64,000 bases of DNA from Phymatolithon calcareum (taxonomy: Eukaryota > Rhodophyta > Florideophyceae > Hapalidiales), in assembly GCA_977006965.1 (NCBI GenBank), contig OZ345371.1, positions 1,612,001 through 1,676,000 on the forward strand. The letters are read 5' to 3'. A model generated the notes under the pieces. That model made no database searches. It was not told the origin of the DNA and was given only the letters and a program-made list of their open reading frames with translations. This document shows, piece after piece, positions 1 to 9,405 of the stretch; within the stretch, counting starts at the first letter, position 1; every line of letters starts with the position of its first letter. The translations under genes were made by a program, and so were the position numbers.

Positions 1-176
1 GAGCGAGCCACCCTTATAACTCGCCGCCAAACATCCTGGGCGTGCCAGCTCCCCGCCACACTACCACGCTCCTGACTCTTAACTTGGAACCCATCTCACT
101 CACTCACCCCTTTCCGGCATTCCCAACCTAACAACTTCCGCGCCATCCCCTGGCGCCGGATTAACCACACGCCCCA

Positions 177-2126
177 ATGGACATGTTCACTTCCTTGCGG
201 CGGATGCTCTCCCCGCAATTCGAGGAGGATGCCCCCCCATTCTCCCCCTCCGTCGACTTTCCCTCCGACCCCCGCGGCAAACCGCGCACCAAGCCTCGCA
301 CCCTCGCCGCCAACAAGGAGAACGGCTCCCACTCCGCAAACACCCCACGCCGCGCCGCACCGCGTGACCCGGGAATGTCCCCGCCCGCCAAGCGTTCCAA
401 CGGACGCGTCCCACGCACCCTGCTCGGCACCTCACCCGCTAAGGGCAAGGGCACCGTTGGCTTCCCCGTCCGTACCGAACACAAGGTGCACGTCGAGTCG
501 GATGCACGTTCCAATACCGGCTTCAAGGGACTGCCCGAGCAAATGGAGCGCGAACTCATGAAGTCCGGGCTACGTCAAGACGACCTTAAGGCCGATCCGG
601 AAGCGGCGTTGCAAGCCTTTCAGAGATATCTGTACGGCGGGCCGGCACCGCTTCCGAAACCAAGCACGCCGAATATGCTGGCGGGGAACGCATCGCCCAA
701 GCCGAGGGCCCCGCCTTCTACCCCGCCGCGGACAAAGCCTAATGCAAGACCGATGGATCTTTCCCCGGCCGCTTCGTCCGTGCCGTCGCCGTCGCGCGTG
801 CCGGAAGCTTCTCGCGCGCCCGTCACACCGACGAAGCGTGCGCCGGCTGCTGCGAGCACGACACCAAAGATGCCACCGCCTACGAAGACCGTCGTCCCAA
901 GGGCGCCTCAGATGCCGCGTCCGTCGCAGAATACACGTGCACCGCAGAGTGCTGCGCATAGTTCTCGCCTCCCGCCGCCGAAACCTGTCAAGCCGAGCGC
1001 TCGACTTCCGCCTGCGTCTCCCAGCCGGCGACTGCCGCCTGCACGGGCAGTGCCTTCGCATACGCCGCCGCGAGTGTCCGGTTCTCCGGGCCGACTGCCG
1101 AGTCGGGCGGCGGTGCCCCCGTCGCGCACGCCGCGTCGGTCCGGCACGGCGGCCGGGGGTGGCAACGGTGCTGCGCGCATTCCGCCGCCGCCACCAGCGC
1201 TGCCGCCGGGGCCTTTCTCGACGGGGGTTGGAGGCATGCCGCGTGTGAGCGGGCAGCGGAGGACGATTATGAGCATTCCGCCGCAGGAGCCTGTGTACAT
1301 TCACAACAAGGATCCGAACACTGTGTTTGAAAATATGAAGAAGATCGGACAGGGCGCGAGTGGGAATGTATTTCTGGCGAATAAGCCGGATGGAAGTAAG
1401 ATTGCGCTCAAGCAGGTGAGACCGGCGAACAAGATTGAACAGGATGCTGTTGAAATGGAGATTCGAATGATGTGCTGTACGAGACATCCGAATCTTATCA
1501 AGTGTTATGAAACTTATAACTGGTCGGGTATTCTGTGGATCTCTATGGAATATATGGGCGGAGGTTGTCTGACTAATGTGTTGGAAACACTGCAGAGGAA
1601 GAGGATGCGCATGCCGGAGACTGAGATTGCGTTCTTGTTGCGGGAAGTGCTTACGGGGTTGAAGTTCATGCATGGGATGAAGAGATTGCATCGCGATATT
1701 AAGAGCGATAATGTACTGCTGACGGCGGGGGGAAGGGTGAAATTGGCGGATTTCGGATTCTGTGCGGAACTTACGGAACAGAGGAAGAAGAGGACGACTT
1801 GTGTTGGAACGCCGTATTGGATGGCGCCGGAACTTATTCGGCAGAATGAGTATGACTATAAGGTGGATCTTTGGAGTGTGGGGATTCTGGCGATTGAATG
1901 CGCGGAATGGGAACCGCCGCTGCTGGATCAGGACCCTATGAGGGCGATGTATCTTATCACTACGTCGAAACCGCCCACGTTGCAGCAGCCGGAGATATGG
2001 AGCGTGGAGTTTAGGGATTTTGTGGCGAAGACACTTGTGGTTAATCCGGCTAGAAGGGCTAGTGCGACGCAGATGCTTGCGCATCCGTTCTTGAATAAGG
2101 CGGCTGAGGCGCTCACTATGCCGTGA
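177..2126 (+). CDS. PAK/STE20-type Ser/Thr protein kinase with CRIB-like motif
   Basis: A 649-residue intact frame. Residues about 92-150 resemble the p21-binding (CRIB) region of PAK kinases: a F-P-x4-E-H-K-V-H-V core at 96-106 followed by an F-K-G-L-P-E-Q block. Residues 155-360 are a Pro/Ser/Arg-rich linker with many PxxP stretches. The kinase domain fills about 385-640: glycine loop GQGASGNV at 391-398, ATP lysine K412, catalytic loop HRDIKSDN from H505, DFG at 525-527 and APE at 550-552. All catalytic residues are present. Known PAKs are switched on by GTP-bound Rac/Cdc42-type GTPases and act on the cytoskeleton and MAPK cascades; that role is inferred here. The start ATG follows CCCCA. 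A TTATAAC string near base 15 could be a TATA box. The last third is duplicated at 8757. Confidence 0.93.
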   Translation: MDMFTSLRRMLSPQFEEDAPPFSPSVDFPSDPRGKPRTKPRTLAANKENGSHSANTPRRAAPRDPGMSPPAKRSNGRVPRTLLGTSPAKGKGTVGFPVRTEHKVHVESDARSNTGFKGLPEQMERELMKSGLRQDDLKADPEAALQAFQRYLYGGPAPLPKPSTPNMLAGNASPKPRAPPSTPPRTKPNARPMDLSPAASSVPSPSRVPEASRAPVTPTKRAPAAASTTPKMPPPTKTVVPRAPQMPRPSQNTRAPQSAAHSSRLPPPKPVKPSARLPPASPSRRLPPARAVPSHTPPRVSGSPGRLPSRAAVPPSRTPRRSGTAAGGGNGAARIPPPPPALPPGPFSTGVGGMPRVSGQRRTIMSIPPQEPVYIHNKDPNTVFENMKKIGQGASGNVFLANKPDGSKIALKQVRPANKIEQDAVEMEIRMMCCTRHPNLIKCYETYNWSGILWISMEYMGGGCLTNVLETLQRKRMRMPETEIAFLLREVLTGLKFMHGMKRLHRDIKSDNVLLTAGGRVKLADFGFCAELTEQRKKRTTCVGTPYWMAPELIRQNEYDYKVDLWSVGILAIECAEWEPPLLDQDPMRAMYLITTSKPPTLQQPEIWSVEFRDFVAKTLVVNPARRASATQMLAHPFLNKAAEALTMP

Positions 2127-2720
2127 GGGAGATGGTTGTTATGGATTATTCTTGTTTGTTTGTGATTTGTAAGCTTTTTCGTTGAGTGATGATGGATGGA
2201 TGGACTTTTTTTAATTGTGTTAATGGAATGATAGGATTTGTTCTGTTCTTCAGATGTGGAATAACTGCACTCAACTCTCTCTGACTGCCCCCGCTTTAAG
2301 GCTTCTTCGACTTTTGAACAATGTATTTGTTGCCGAGTTAGTAGTAGATGGAATGAATATTTCTAATCTTTGTAGCTATTGAACTTTCATACTCCCTCTC
2401 CCGCGCTTTCTTCTCGTTGTTGGGGATACATTATTATTGTTATTGCTCGTGCTTTTTTGGCGTCCCTAGTGAGTGAAGCTGGAAGAGAATAGGGAACACT
2501 CGGTGATTGACTGACAGGCAATGCCGACCGCTATTGCCGATTTGGTATCCTGCTTAGATTGATTGGTTGATGCGGCATCGCACTGCAAGTCTTACTTTCG
2601 AACCAGGTTGGGTTTGAGTAGGAATCAATCAGGCCTTGGATGGACAGGTGAGCGAAGGAGAGTTTTTTATTGGAGTGGCAGCAACATATAATATGTATGC
2701 AGACTGCGACATAGATCTTG
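2127..2720 (+). repeat. Kinase 3' flank, parent copy of a segmental duplication
   Basis: No gene seen. This downstream flank reappears almost base for base at 9105-9405 and again at 13117-13340. The two halves of the copy are separated by elements B and C. Bases 2467-2468 (TA, within CCCTAGTGAG) are the uninterrupted equivalent of the point where those elements sit in the copy, so this is an empty-site reference. Confidence 0.85.
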
Positions 2721-2778
2721 CATCCATGGTCATTCAAAGGAAAGCTGCAGGCGGAGAAGAAGTCAAGAAGCGTTCTCA

Positions 2779-3290
2779 AGCGAATTACCCATAGGAGCTG
2801 AAACTCTTGAGAATGTAATGAACTTCAAGTACTTGGGAACAATACAATCAGGAGCAACAGACCCTATGACGCCCGTTACCTATCGTATCGAAATTGCCAA
2901 ATCACGTTTCAAAAGGCTCTAGACTACTCACGAACACGTCACTAACGTTTCCGCTTACGTCTCTGGAGAGCCTCGATCGTCTCGACTTTGATATACGGAT
3001 GTGAATCATGGAATCTTACGAATCTAACCCTGAAAAAAGCTTAACGGTACCGCATTGAAGATGCTAGCCTTCATGACGAAAAGAACGATAGCCGAAGAAG
3101 CAAGAGAGCACTCCTTGCCGGTGATACAATGGATTAAGAACGGTCGCTCGGGATGGTTAGGATATGTTTTACCCATGGATGAGAAGAGGCTCGTCCGCAA
3201 CATAATTCTACAATGCACCCCAGAACAAACTCCTCTCTCCTTGGCGACATTCCAAACCAAGATATCGAATCGGTTATGACAAACGCTTCC
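2779..3290 (+). pseudogene. Decayed non-LTR retrotransposon ORF2 fragment
   Basis: Forward translation in shifting frames gives FKYLGTIQSGA, then a YRIEIAKSRFKRL stretch, then IQWIKNGRSGWLGYVLPMD with KRLVRNIIL. These match the order of conserved blocks at the end of non-LTR reverse transcriptases (a YLG block, then R-x-L-x-W-x-G-H-V-L-x-M-x). The family pattern is recalled from general knowledge, not searched. Stops and frame changes show that it is dead. It does not match the shorter LINE families described below. The 3300-3614 interval after it holds nothing I recognise. Confidence 0.6.
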
Positions 3291-3614
3291 GATCTCAGAG
3301 AGTGGAATCAAATGAAGCCTTCGTGACGTGCTACAGTAGCCTCCTAGGGGAATAAAGCAATCAACATCATGACAAACAGTCCGTCCTTGACTCTCACATG
3401 ACGAGACTTTATTCGCCTGAATTTACGCTCTACACGAGTCAAAATATTACGTCTTTTATCCAACTTATCACAGGTAAGTCTAAAATGTATCAGTCCGCAA
3501 CAGCTGGTTCACCCTCTATCCTCGTGCGCATACAGCGCTATCAAAAAATTTTCCAGCAAAAAGTGTATTGCCGCGGCCATAACATCTCCCACGCTCATCA
3601 TCAATCTCGGCGAT

Positions 3615-4790
3615 CTACGAGATAGTTCTGTATCCCTGCGTTCGCGTACTTGGCCGTAGGCGATGCAGCCCATGAACAACGGCACACGTCACGCTGGACG
3701 TCAATGCCACCAGCCCCTCCAACGCCGCACCAGCAATGTCGTACCTCGTCCTCCGAGCATTCCTCACGTCATTCGCAATAGCTTGTTGATGCGCAACCAG
3801 CCACCTTTCAAGCTCATTGCGCAGCTCGTCGATACCCTTTTCCTCGCTCATGTTTTGCTCCGTCGCTCCATTCGCCCGGACGATCTTCGTCTGCACGATC
3901 TTCAGCTCGGTGCCCGAGAAGAAAGGGCTGTATTCGCGCTTCGCCTCCATTCTTAATCTGTCCCATTCTTGCAGCTCGTACACTGAGTGGTGCGGATTGT
4001 TCACCATGAACACGCGGTTGTTGAGGACCTTGCACACTTCTTGGAACATGTTTTTCGCATCATCGGTCGGGTTCGACGTGGTGACATAACAGGCCGCCTG
4101 CACGACTTTGCGCAGCATGTAGAGCTGCTGCTTGAGATACGCATTGCTTTCGCTGCGAGATTGTCCGATTTCGGGGCCCGCCACGCTCGGCATGTCCATC
4201 AACCACAGTCGCACCATCTGCTCCCCCGATCCCCGCACGCGCCAGAGCATGACCGTATTGTCTATCGTCGTGCCCATTGTTGCACAAACGCGCAGGAGAT
4301 TGTCATTCGGATTAAGATTGAAAATGGCTTTAAGCAAGCTAGTCTTCCCGGTCGATGTCATGCCGACGAACGGGCACACAATGTCGCTCCCTGGCCTCAT
4401 CCGTTCAACGAAAGCTGAAATGTTGCGGACGACGTATGGTTTTGGGCGGGCGGAATTGTTGTTTCTGCGTTGATCATAGAGGAACTCCGCGACAACTCGA
4501 TCAACCTCAGGAAACTCAGGAAATTCGGTCGGTCCTGTCGGCACAGGCATTTGCGACGGGTTGTTTTGCCCATGCTGCACCGCCCGCACCATGGACAGTA
4601 TTGGACTAAGGATAAAATAACCCACTTTTCTGAGAATTCCGAGAGCCTGGCTGGCGATAAGACGGCCGGCAGTTGCGAATTCGGCGAGCGGCGACAGGAT
4701 TTTTTTGTAAAGAAAGTAGACGCAGGCGAAGAAGATAATGAGCTTTAGTGTCGTCGCAATGTTAGAAGCAAAACGCCAGAAGGCCTCCAT
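3615..4790 (-). CDS. Membrane-anchored P-loop GTPase-like protein
   Basis: A 391-residue intact frame reading leftward. Two hydrophobic stretches near the N terminus (about 15-30 and 50-68) suggest a membrane anchor or hairpin. A Walker A motif GMTSTGKTS lies at 143-151. A TT pair at 174-175 may serve as the switch-I threonine, and DMPSVAG at 199-205 sits where DxPG (G3) is expected. The NKxD guanine-specificity motif is absent; VNNPHH at 263-268 occupies roughly that position. The C-terminal third is basic and partly helical. It resembles the MMR_HSR1/dynamin-like end of the TRAFAC GTPases, but nucleotide specificity is uncertain. The start ATG at 4790 leaves the anchor intact. No neighbour suggests a pathway. 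Confidence 0.75.
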   Translation of the reverse strand: MEAFWRFASNIATTLKLIIFFACVYFLYKKILSPLAEFATAGRLIASQALGILRKVGYFILSPILSMVRAVQHGQNNPSQMPVPTGPTEFPEFPEVDRVVAEFLYDQRRNNNSARPKPYVVRNISAFVERMRPGSDIVCPFVGMTSTGKTSLLKAIFNLNPNDNLLRVCATMGTTIDNTVMLWRVRGSGEQMVRLWLMDMPSVAGPEIGQSRSESNAYLKQQLYMLRKVVQAACYVTTSNPTDDAKNMFQEVCKVLNNRVFMVNNPHHSVYELQEWDRLRMEAKREYSPFFSGTELKIVQTKIVRANGATEQNMSEEKGIDELRNELERWLVAHQQAIANDVRNARRTRYDIAGAALEGLVALTSSVTCAVVHGLHRLRPSTRTQGYRTIS

Positions 4791-5113
4791 CTGTACGTTG
4801 TGTGAGAAGCAATTGGCGTCTACAGTAGCTGTCGGTGTGGTGATCGAATTTCAGCGTTGTAGTTCTGAGGGTGGGGCTGTTTGTGGCCGGTTGGTGTTGA
4901 GAAGAGCGGGGGCGAAGGACAGGCGTGCTTAAAAGGGGTTGCCGGGCGGACAGCGAGTGGGCGTGCAAGAATCGGGGTGTCGACAAGAGTGCTTTCCAAC
5001 GCAACAAGGAACCAGGAAACAGCAATGACAGTCGCAGTTCCACCTCTTCCACGAATGAACACGTAAGCGAAGGATTGTAGCGCAACGAAAAGTCTCTCAG
5101 GCCACAGACCTAA

Positions 5114-5843
5114 TGGGCCATACGGGCACGCGTCTCTCGTGTGTCTATGCGCTGCATCGCTGTCTTTTGCGTAGGTTGTAGTATATAAGCTAGTTTGTTC
5201 CTTCCGCTGAGTAAAGGAAGGTGGGGGAGTTCTGGATTTCGGCTCGATTGCTTGGATCAAGCACGCGCAATGTTCGCCTGACAGTCCCTTCGACCACGCG
5301 GAGTCGGAGCTCTTTCCAACCTTCTTGGACGCAACCGTCGTCATGCAAGCCAGCACGGAGACAACTGCGCTCAAGTTCCCTTTGCCCTTTTTCGTGCGTT
5401 CGTTCGAAGGTCGACGGCCAAGCCAAGGTCGCCGTCTGAGGATGACGTCGTCCCTGTCCCGGAGGTTTCTGGACTTCGGCTCGAGTGCTTGGATCCTACA
5501 CGCGTCACGCCTGTGAATCCCTTCGACCACGCGGAGTCGGTGACTTCCCAACCCTTCTTGACCGCAACCGTTTCGCCGCACAAGCCAGTTCGGTGACATT
5601 CGCGCTCAAGGCCCCTGTCCACTTTTCGCGCGCCTGTCTCAAGGTCGACGACCAAGCCAAGGTCGCCGCCGGAGGACGACGCCGACGTCTACACGCTTAA
5701 TCTGTCTGTTTGTCCTGGAGGTTTTGTTTGCTTGTCTTTCTTTCCTCCTTTTTTGTCTTGTCTCTCCCGCTCTTTTCTTCTCTCTCCTCTCTTGGGTTTT
5801 TCTCTCCCCTGTGGCGTCGGGTTCTTTGGAGCCTGGCGCTACA
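5114..5843 (+). repeat. LTR-like repeat, copy 1, with TATA box and internal tandem unit
   Basis: Bases from TGGGCCATACGGGCAC to CTGGCGCTACA match a second copy at 37260-37775. The repeat begins TG and ends CA as LTRs do, and both copies carry TAGTATATAAG (here near 5179). Inside is a unit of roughly 220 bp, starting at a CTGGATTTCGGCTCGA block, that occurs twice here (5228-5450 and 5468-5692) but once in the other copy. No target duplication is visible, so solo LTR is an inference; a duplicated promoter region is the alternative. Reading frames through it are by-products of the repeat. The 4791-5113 stretch before it shows no gene. Confidence 0.5.
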
Positions 5844-5871
5844 ACATGGCCACCCCTCGCCGAACCTACTA

Positions 5872-6165
5872 GGGGAAATTGTAAGTTTTTATTTTAGAAG
5901 CCCTCAACGCCAGAGTTCGCCGACACCAGAGCAGCTTCCCGTGTACTGCTGTTGCATTGTCTAAGAATATCGCATCACACTATCATTTCTTCCGTCATTA
6001 TATTCTCTAACTCTAGTAGTCTGTCCATCGCCTGCATTGTTTCGCCCTCGGTCTCTCCGTTGATTTGTGGTCGTGTGAGGTTGCGCTGTAGAGTCTCAAG
6101 GCTCTTCTCAGCAACCCCGCCGAAGTGCTCCAAATAGGAAGGGGGGTTCCGTGGGGGGAAGCATC
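5872..6165 (-). mobile_element. 5'-truncated LINE, family F3, copy 1
   Basis: Read leftward, it encodes the C terminus of an ORF (SYLEHFGGVAEKSLETLQRN onward, ending EEMIV and a stop). A 3' end with GAGGGCTTCTAAAATAAA and a short tail follows. The same C terminus with many silent changes occurs at 55709-56179. CCTACTA at 5865-5871 and 6166-6172 may be the target duplication. Confidence 0.65.
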
Positions 6166-6180
6166 CCTACTACTCACCCC

Positions 6181-8115
6181 TAGTGTCTATTTTACGAACC
6201 CCCTCAATTGAGGGGCGATTTGAAAGCTCAAAAAAATCCATAAAGCAAATTCGAAACAGATCGCTCATGCCATATTCGTAAAGCCTGGCTCATCTTCTGT
6301 CCGAGGAGTACCCACACTACTACCTTAAATTCGCTTCGTTCGGTGCTAGAAACAAAAATATGTTGGTCACTCAGAAGTTCCAGACTTGCCATTCCAGGAG
6401 AAAAACACCGGCCGCGCGCGGTCGGTACATCAGTGCACACCAAGACAGCATCTGCAGGCGGTCTATCAGAGTACTCCAGATTATGCGGAGCCGTTTCGAA
6501 GTCAAAAAAGGTGAGTAGTATGGTTCAGAATGACTCGGGGAAAAAATCAATGGTCGCGCGAGCATGTCACATCGCATGAAATGGGTTCTGATTCGTCATC
6601 CATTGAAGAAGACTAAGATTAAGACAGTCCACATTGTCAACGTCAAGGCAGAGAACGCTGTCGTTGACATTCCAGACGCTGAAAAGCTTGAACCGAGCCA
6701 ACACCGGCAAAAGCGCGGTATAGCCTAGGCCTGCTTACAGTGATCATCCTTGCCAATCTTCATCGCGAAACGCCTGTTTATCGTCTATAGTCGACATCAC
6801 ATGCTCCTCAGAAGGGCATACAAGCTTCGATAAACCTTCAGAAGCTCTAAACGCCCTCTTCCGAGCACTCTCGCCTAAGTCTTACAGGGCCCTTGAGACA
6901 AAACGTCACACCGGGAACTTGATGTCATCACGCCCGACCGCGAGCCGAATACGTGCGCTCATTGGGTCCCAATGTACAAACGGAAGTTCTATGTCCGTTT
7001 TAGAGACGATTTTACTCTCAGTTGTGGAAAATTCGCACTCTAAACAGAGACTTCTTATCCGAGAATTGTGGTATTGGACTTCATTCGAAGTGCGATTGCG
7101 TGGTGACGATGTTTCCCCAATTTAACCTCGAAAACTTGCAGCTTGGACGCCCGCTAAGCTGAGAAGAAGGGTCGAAAAGAGACTGCAGTGACAGAGACTC
7201 GTCCTCATGGCAAGAGTTGAGTTCGGCGCTGAGAGCGCTTTCTGGAGATCTGCCAGGCCGAAGAAGTATCTCCCCGGCCCTTCTTCTTCCGAAACAGTGA
7301 TGCCGGTGGGAGAATACCTCCGATTGATTTCATGCAGAGTGAAATCAAGTGAATTAGGCGACATATACGCTGCGCAGTACCGCTGGTCACCTCGGTCAAG
7401 ATTATGTCGATCCCACGAATGACCACAGAAAGCTCACTGTGTCAAAGTGATTTTGAAGGCGAGATGGCCTACGGAATGGTAGTTCTGTGCTGCCTTATGG
7501 CCGCGTATGCCGGTACAAGGCGCATTGCATGTGTGGATTCATACTTAGTGAGTACTGACTCTGCAGACACTCAACAAGTGCGCCTATAGTTCATAGAGGC
7601 CATCTAACTCTTCTGGCGATTTTCTAGGTTGTTAGCTAGTTGTTATTCTCTGGTGACCATGCAGAGTGTCAGCAGCACATGACGCAGTGAAGGTTTTGTG
7701 AAGTGCCGGAAGAGCAACTCATCGACAGCATTTGACACGCGCATTACTTGTCGACGTTCAGTTGCGCCAGAGCGTACATTTGCATTCGAGAGCAGTGTTG
7801 GACGCCACGTTACTCCTAAGAAAAGTAAAAGGATACTTTCAGAGGTCATGATGACAAGCTTTGTTGTGCAAAACAACTGCAGAGTTTGAAAATGCAAGAC
7901 CTCGACCATAGTGTTCTCACAATGTAATACGCTTGATAGTGCCACAATATACATTTGCGACATTTCTACTGTTAGGAACTGCTTCACTAAGCATGCTGAA
8001 GACATCTATGAGCTTGGCGCTGTTGATGCGCTTGATAGCGAGTAACTTTCATGAGCAAAAAATTAAATGAATATCTTCCCTCAATTGAGGGAAAATTTCC
8101 GTAAAATAGACACTA
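6181..8115. mobile_element. TA-flanked terminal-inverted-repeat element A
   Basis: Begins TAGTGTCTATTTTACG and ends with its reverse complement, so the presumed target duplication is TA. Each end also carries a palindrome: CCCCTCAATTGAGGGG at 6200-6215 and TTCCCTCAATTGAGGGAA at 8076-8093. Internal sequence is homologous along its length to elements B and C. Short frames are present, for example leftward 7643-8005, whose C-terminal part is shared with B, but no transposase motif is recognisable. Probably a non-autonomous or decayed relative of a TA-inserting transposon (Tc1/mariner-like by target choice only). Confidence 0.75.
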
Positions 8116-8255
8116 GCCATGCGTACTATCATAGCTCATCCTAGCCAAAACTACTACTCATCCGTTTGTCAAAGGATTCTATGTGAAAGTAAAATTTATT
8201 GCGCGTGCTATTCTCTATGCTTTAGATCCTCGTCGCAAGTAGCATCTCCGTCATC

Positions 8256-8745
8256 TCAGGCGGTAAGGTCGATGATCATGGACTGAGCCGCTTTTTCGAC
8301 GAGTTTTCGTTTCGCCTCGACAAGGTTGTGGATGTTAGGCCTCCCGCATGTCTGCGAGAAGTGGCCAGTGTTTCCGCACGAGGAGCAGTGACGGACCTTC
8401 ATTGCGGACGGCAAGTAGAGCTTCTTGCGCTTTCGACCCGGCTTAGCCACAAGGTCAAACGGCACCAAATCCTCTTGTAGTAGCTGGTCATCAGTGACTG
8501 CAACACGCGCGATGCTGCCCTCGTGCTGCTTTGCCCGCGTCCTCAACATCCATACGTCCTTGAACCGATGCTTGTTCCACGGGAATTTCCTCGTTTTCTA
8601 TCCATGTGCCGTCACCTATTTGCCTCTGGAGGCTGTTCCGTACTTCCCGAGCTATCTCGATCAGTGATTTTATCGACAAGTTGTGGAATGCGAGGGCAGA
8701 GAGGAAAACAGGGGCCGAAAACAGTGAAAAGTGCCAAAAACGCAC
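8256..8745 (-). pseudogene. Transposase-like tail with CCHC zinc knuckle
   Basis: The leftward frame 8549-8256 encodes 97 residues ending in a zinc knuckle, C-S-S-C-G-N-T-G-H-F-S-Q-T-C, preceded by a KPGRKRKK basic run. Its upstream continuation (8745-8550) is in another frame and includes LAFHNLSIKSLIEIAREV. This knuckle plus basic tail is typical of the end of Mutator-like transposases and of some gag proteins; I cannot choose between them. It is cut off on the right where the kinase duplicate begins at 8757. Confidence 0.5.
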
Positions 8746-8756
8746 TTATTGTTCAC

Positions 8757-9104
8757 CAGAGGAAGAAGAGGACGACTTGCGTGGGGACGCCGTACTGGAA
8801 GGCGCCGGAAACTTTTCGGCAGAATGAGTATTCCTATAAGGTGGATCTTTGGAGTGCGGGGATACTGACGATTGAGTGCGCGGAGTGGGAACTGCCGTTG
8901 CTGGATCAGGACCCTATGAGGGCGATTTATCTTATCACTACGTCGAAACCGCCGACGTTGCAGCAGCCGGAGAGTTGGAGTGTGGAGTTTAGGGATTTTG
9001 TGGCGAAGACGTTTGTGGTTAATCCGGCGAGAAGGGCTAGTGCGACGCAGATGCTTGCGCATCCTTTCTTGAACAAGGCGGCTGGGGCGCTCACTATGCC
9101 GTGA
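8757..9104 (+). pseudogene. Partial duplicate of the PAK-like kinase (C-terminal part)
   Basis: From CAGAGGAAGAAGAGG onward the sequence copies the kinase from base 1779 to its stop, about 116 residues in frame. Changes include M to K in the GTPYWMAPE motif. It lacks the glycine loop, the ATP lysine and the catalytic loop, so it cannot be a working kinase. The copied block runs on into the 3' flank, so this is a segmental duplication rather than a processed copy. Confidence 0.9.
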
Positions 9105-9405
9105 GGGTGAATGTTGTGTGTGAAGGATTACTCTTGTTTGTTTGTGTAATGGAATGATAAGATTTGTTCTGTTCTTCAGATGTGGAATAACTGCACTCAA
9201 CTCTCTCTGACTGCCCTCTTTAAGGCTTCTTCGACTTTTGAACAATGTATTTGCCGAGTTAGTAGTATATGGAATGAATATTTCTAATCTTTGTAACGAT
9301 TGAACTTTCTTGCTCCTTCCCTCCCGCACTTTCTTCTTCTTGTTTTCTTTTTCTCATTGTTGGCGATACAGTATTATTATTATTGCTCTTGTTTTTTGGC
9401 GTCTC
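9105..9405 (+). repeat. Duplicated kinase 3' flank, left half
   Basis: Matches 2127-2466 with a few short deletions. It is interrupted at 9406 by element B; the match resumes at 13117. Confidence 0.85.

Noticed and set aside
570-2084. A 504-residue leftward frame opposite the kinase
   Set aside because: A shadow of the kinase gene; the composition is the Arg/His-rich pattern expected from antisense of a GC-rich coding sequence.
5190-5700. Several overlapping 60-260 residue frames on both strands
   Set aside because: They follow the internal tandem repeat of the LTR-like sequence and have no domain.
7643-8005. Leftward 120-residue frame in element A, with related pieces in B and C, as a transposase
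   Set aside because: The frame is shared among the elements, but no DDE-type or DNA-binding motif could be identified and it is short; left as unassigned element sequence.
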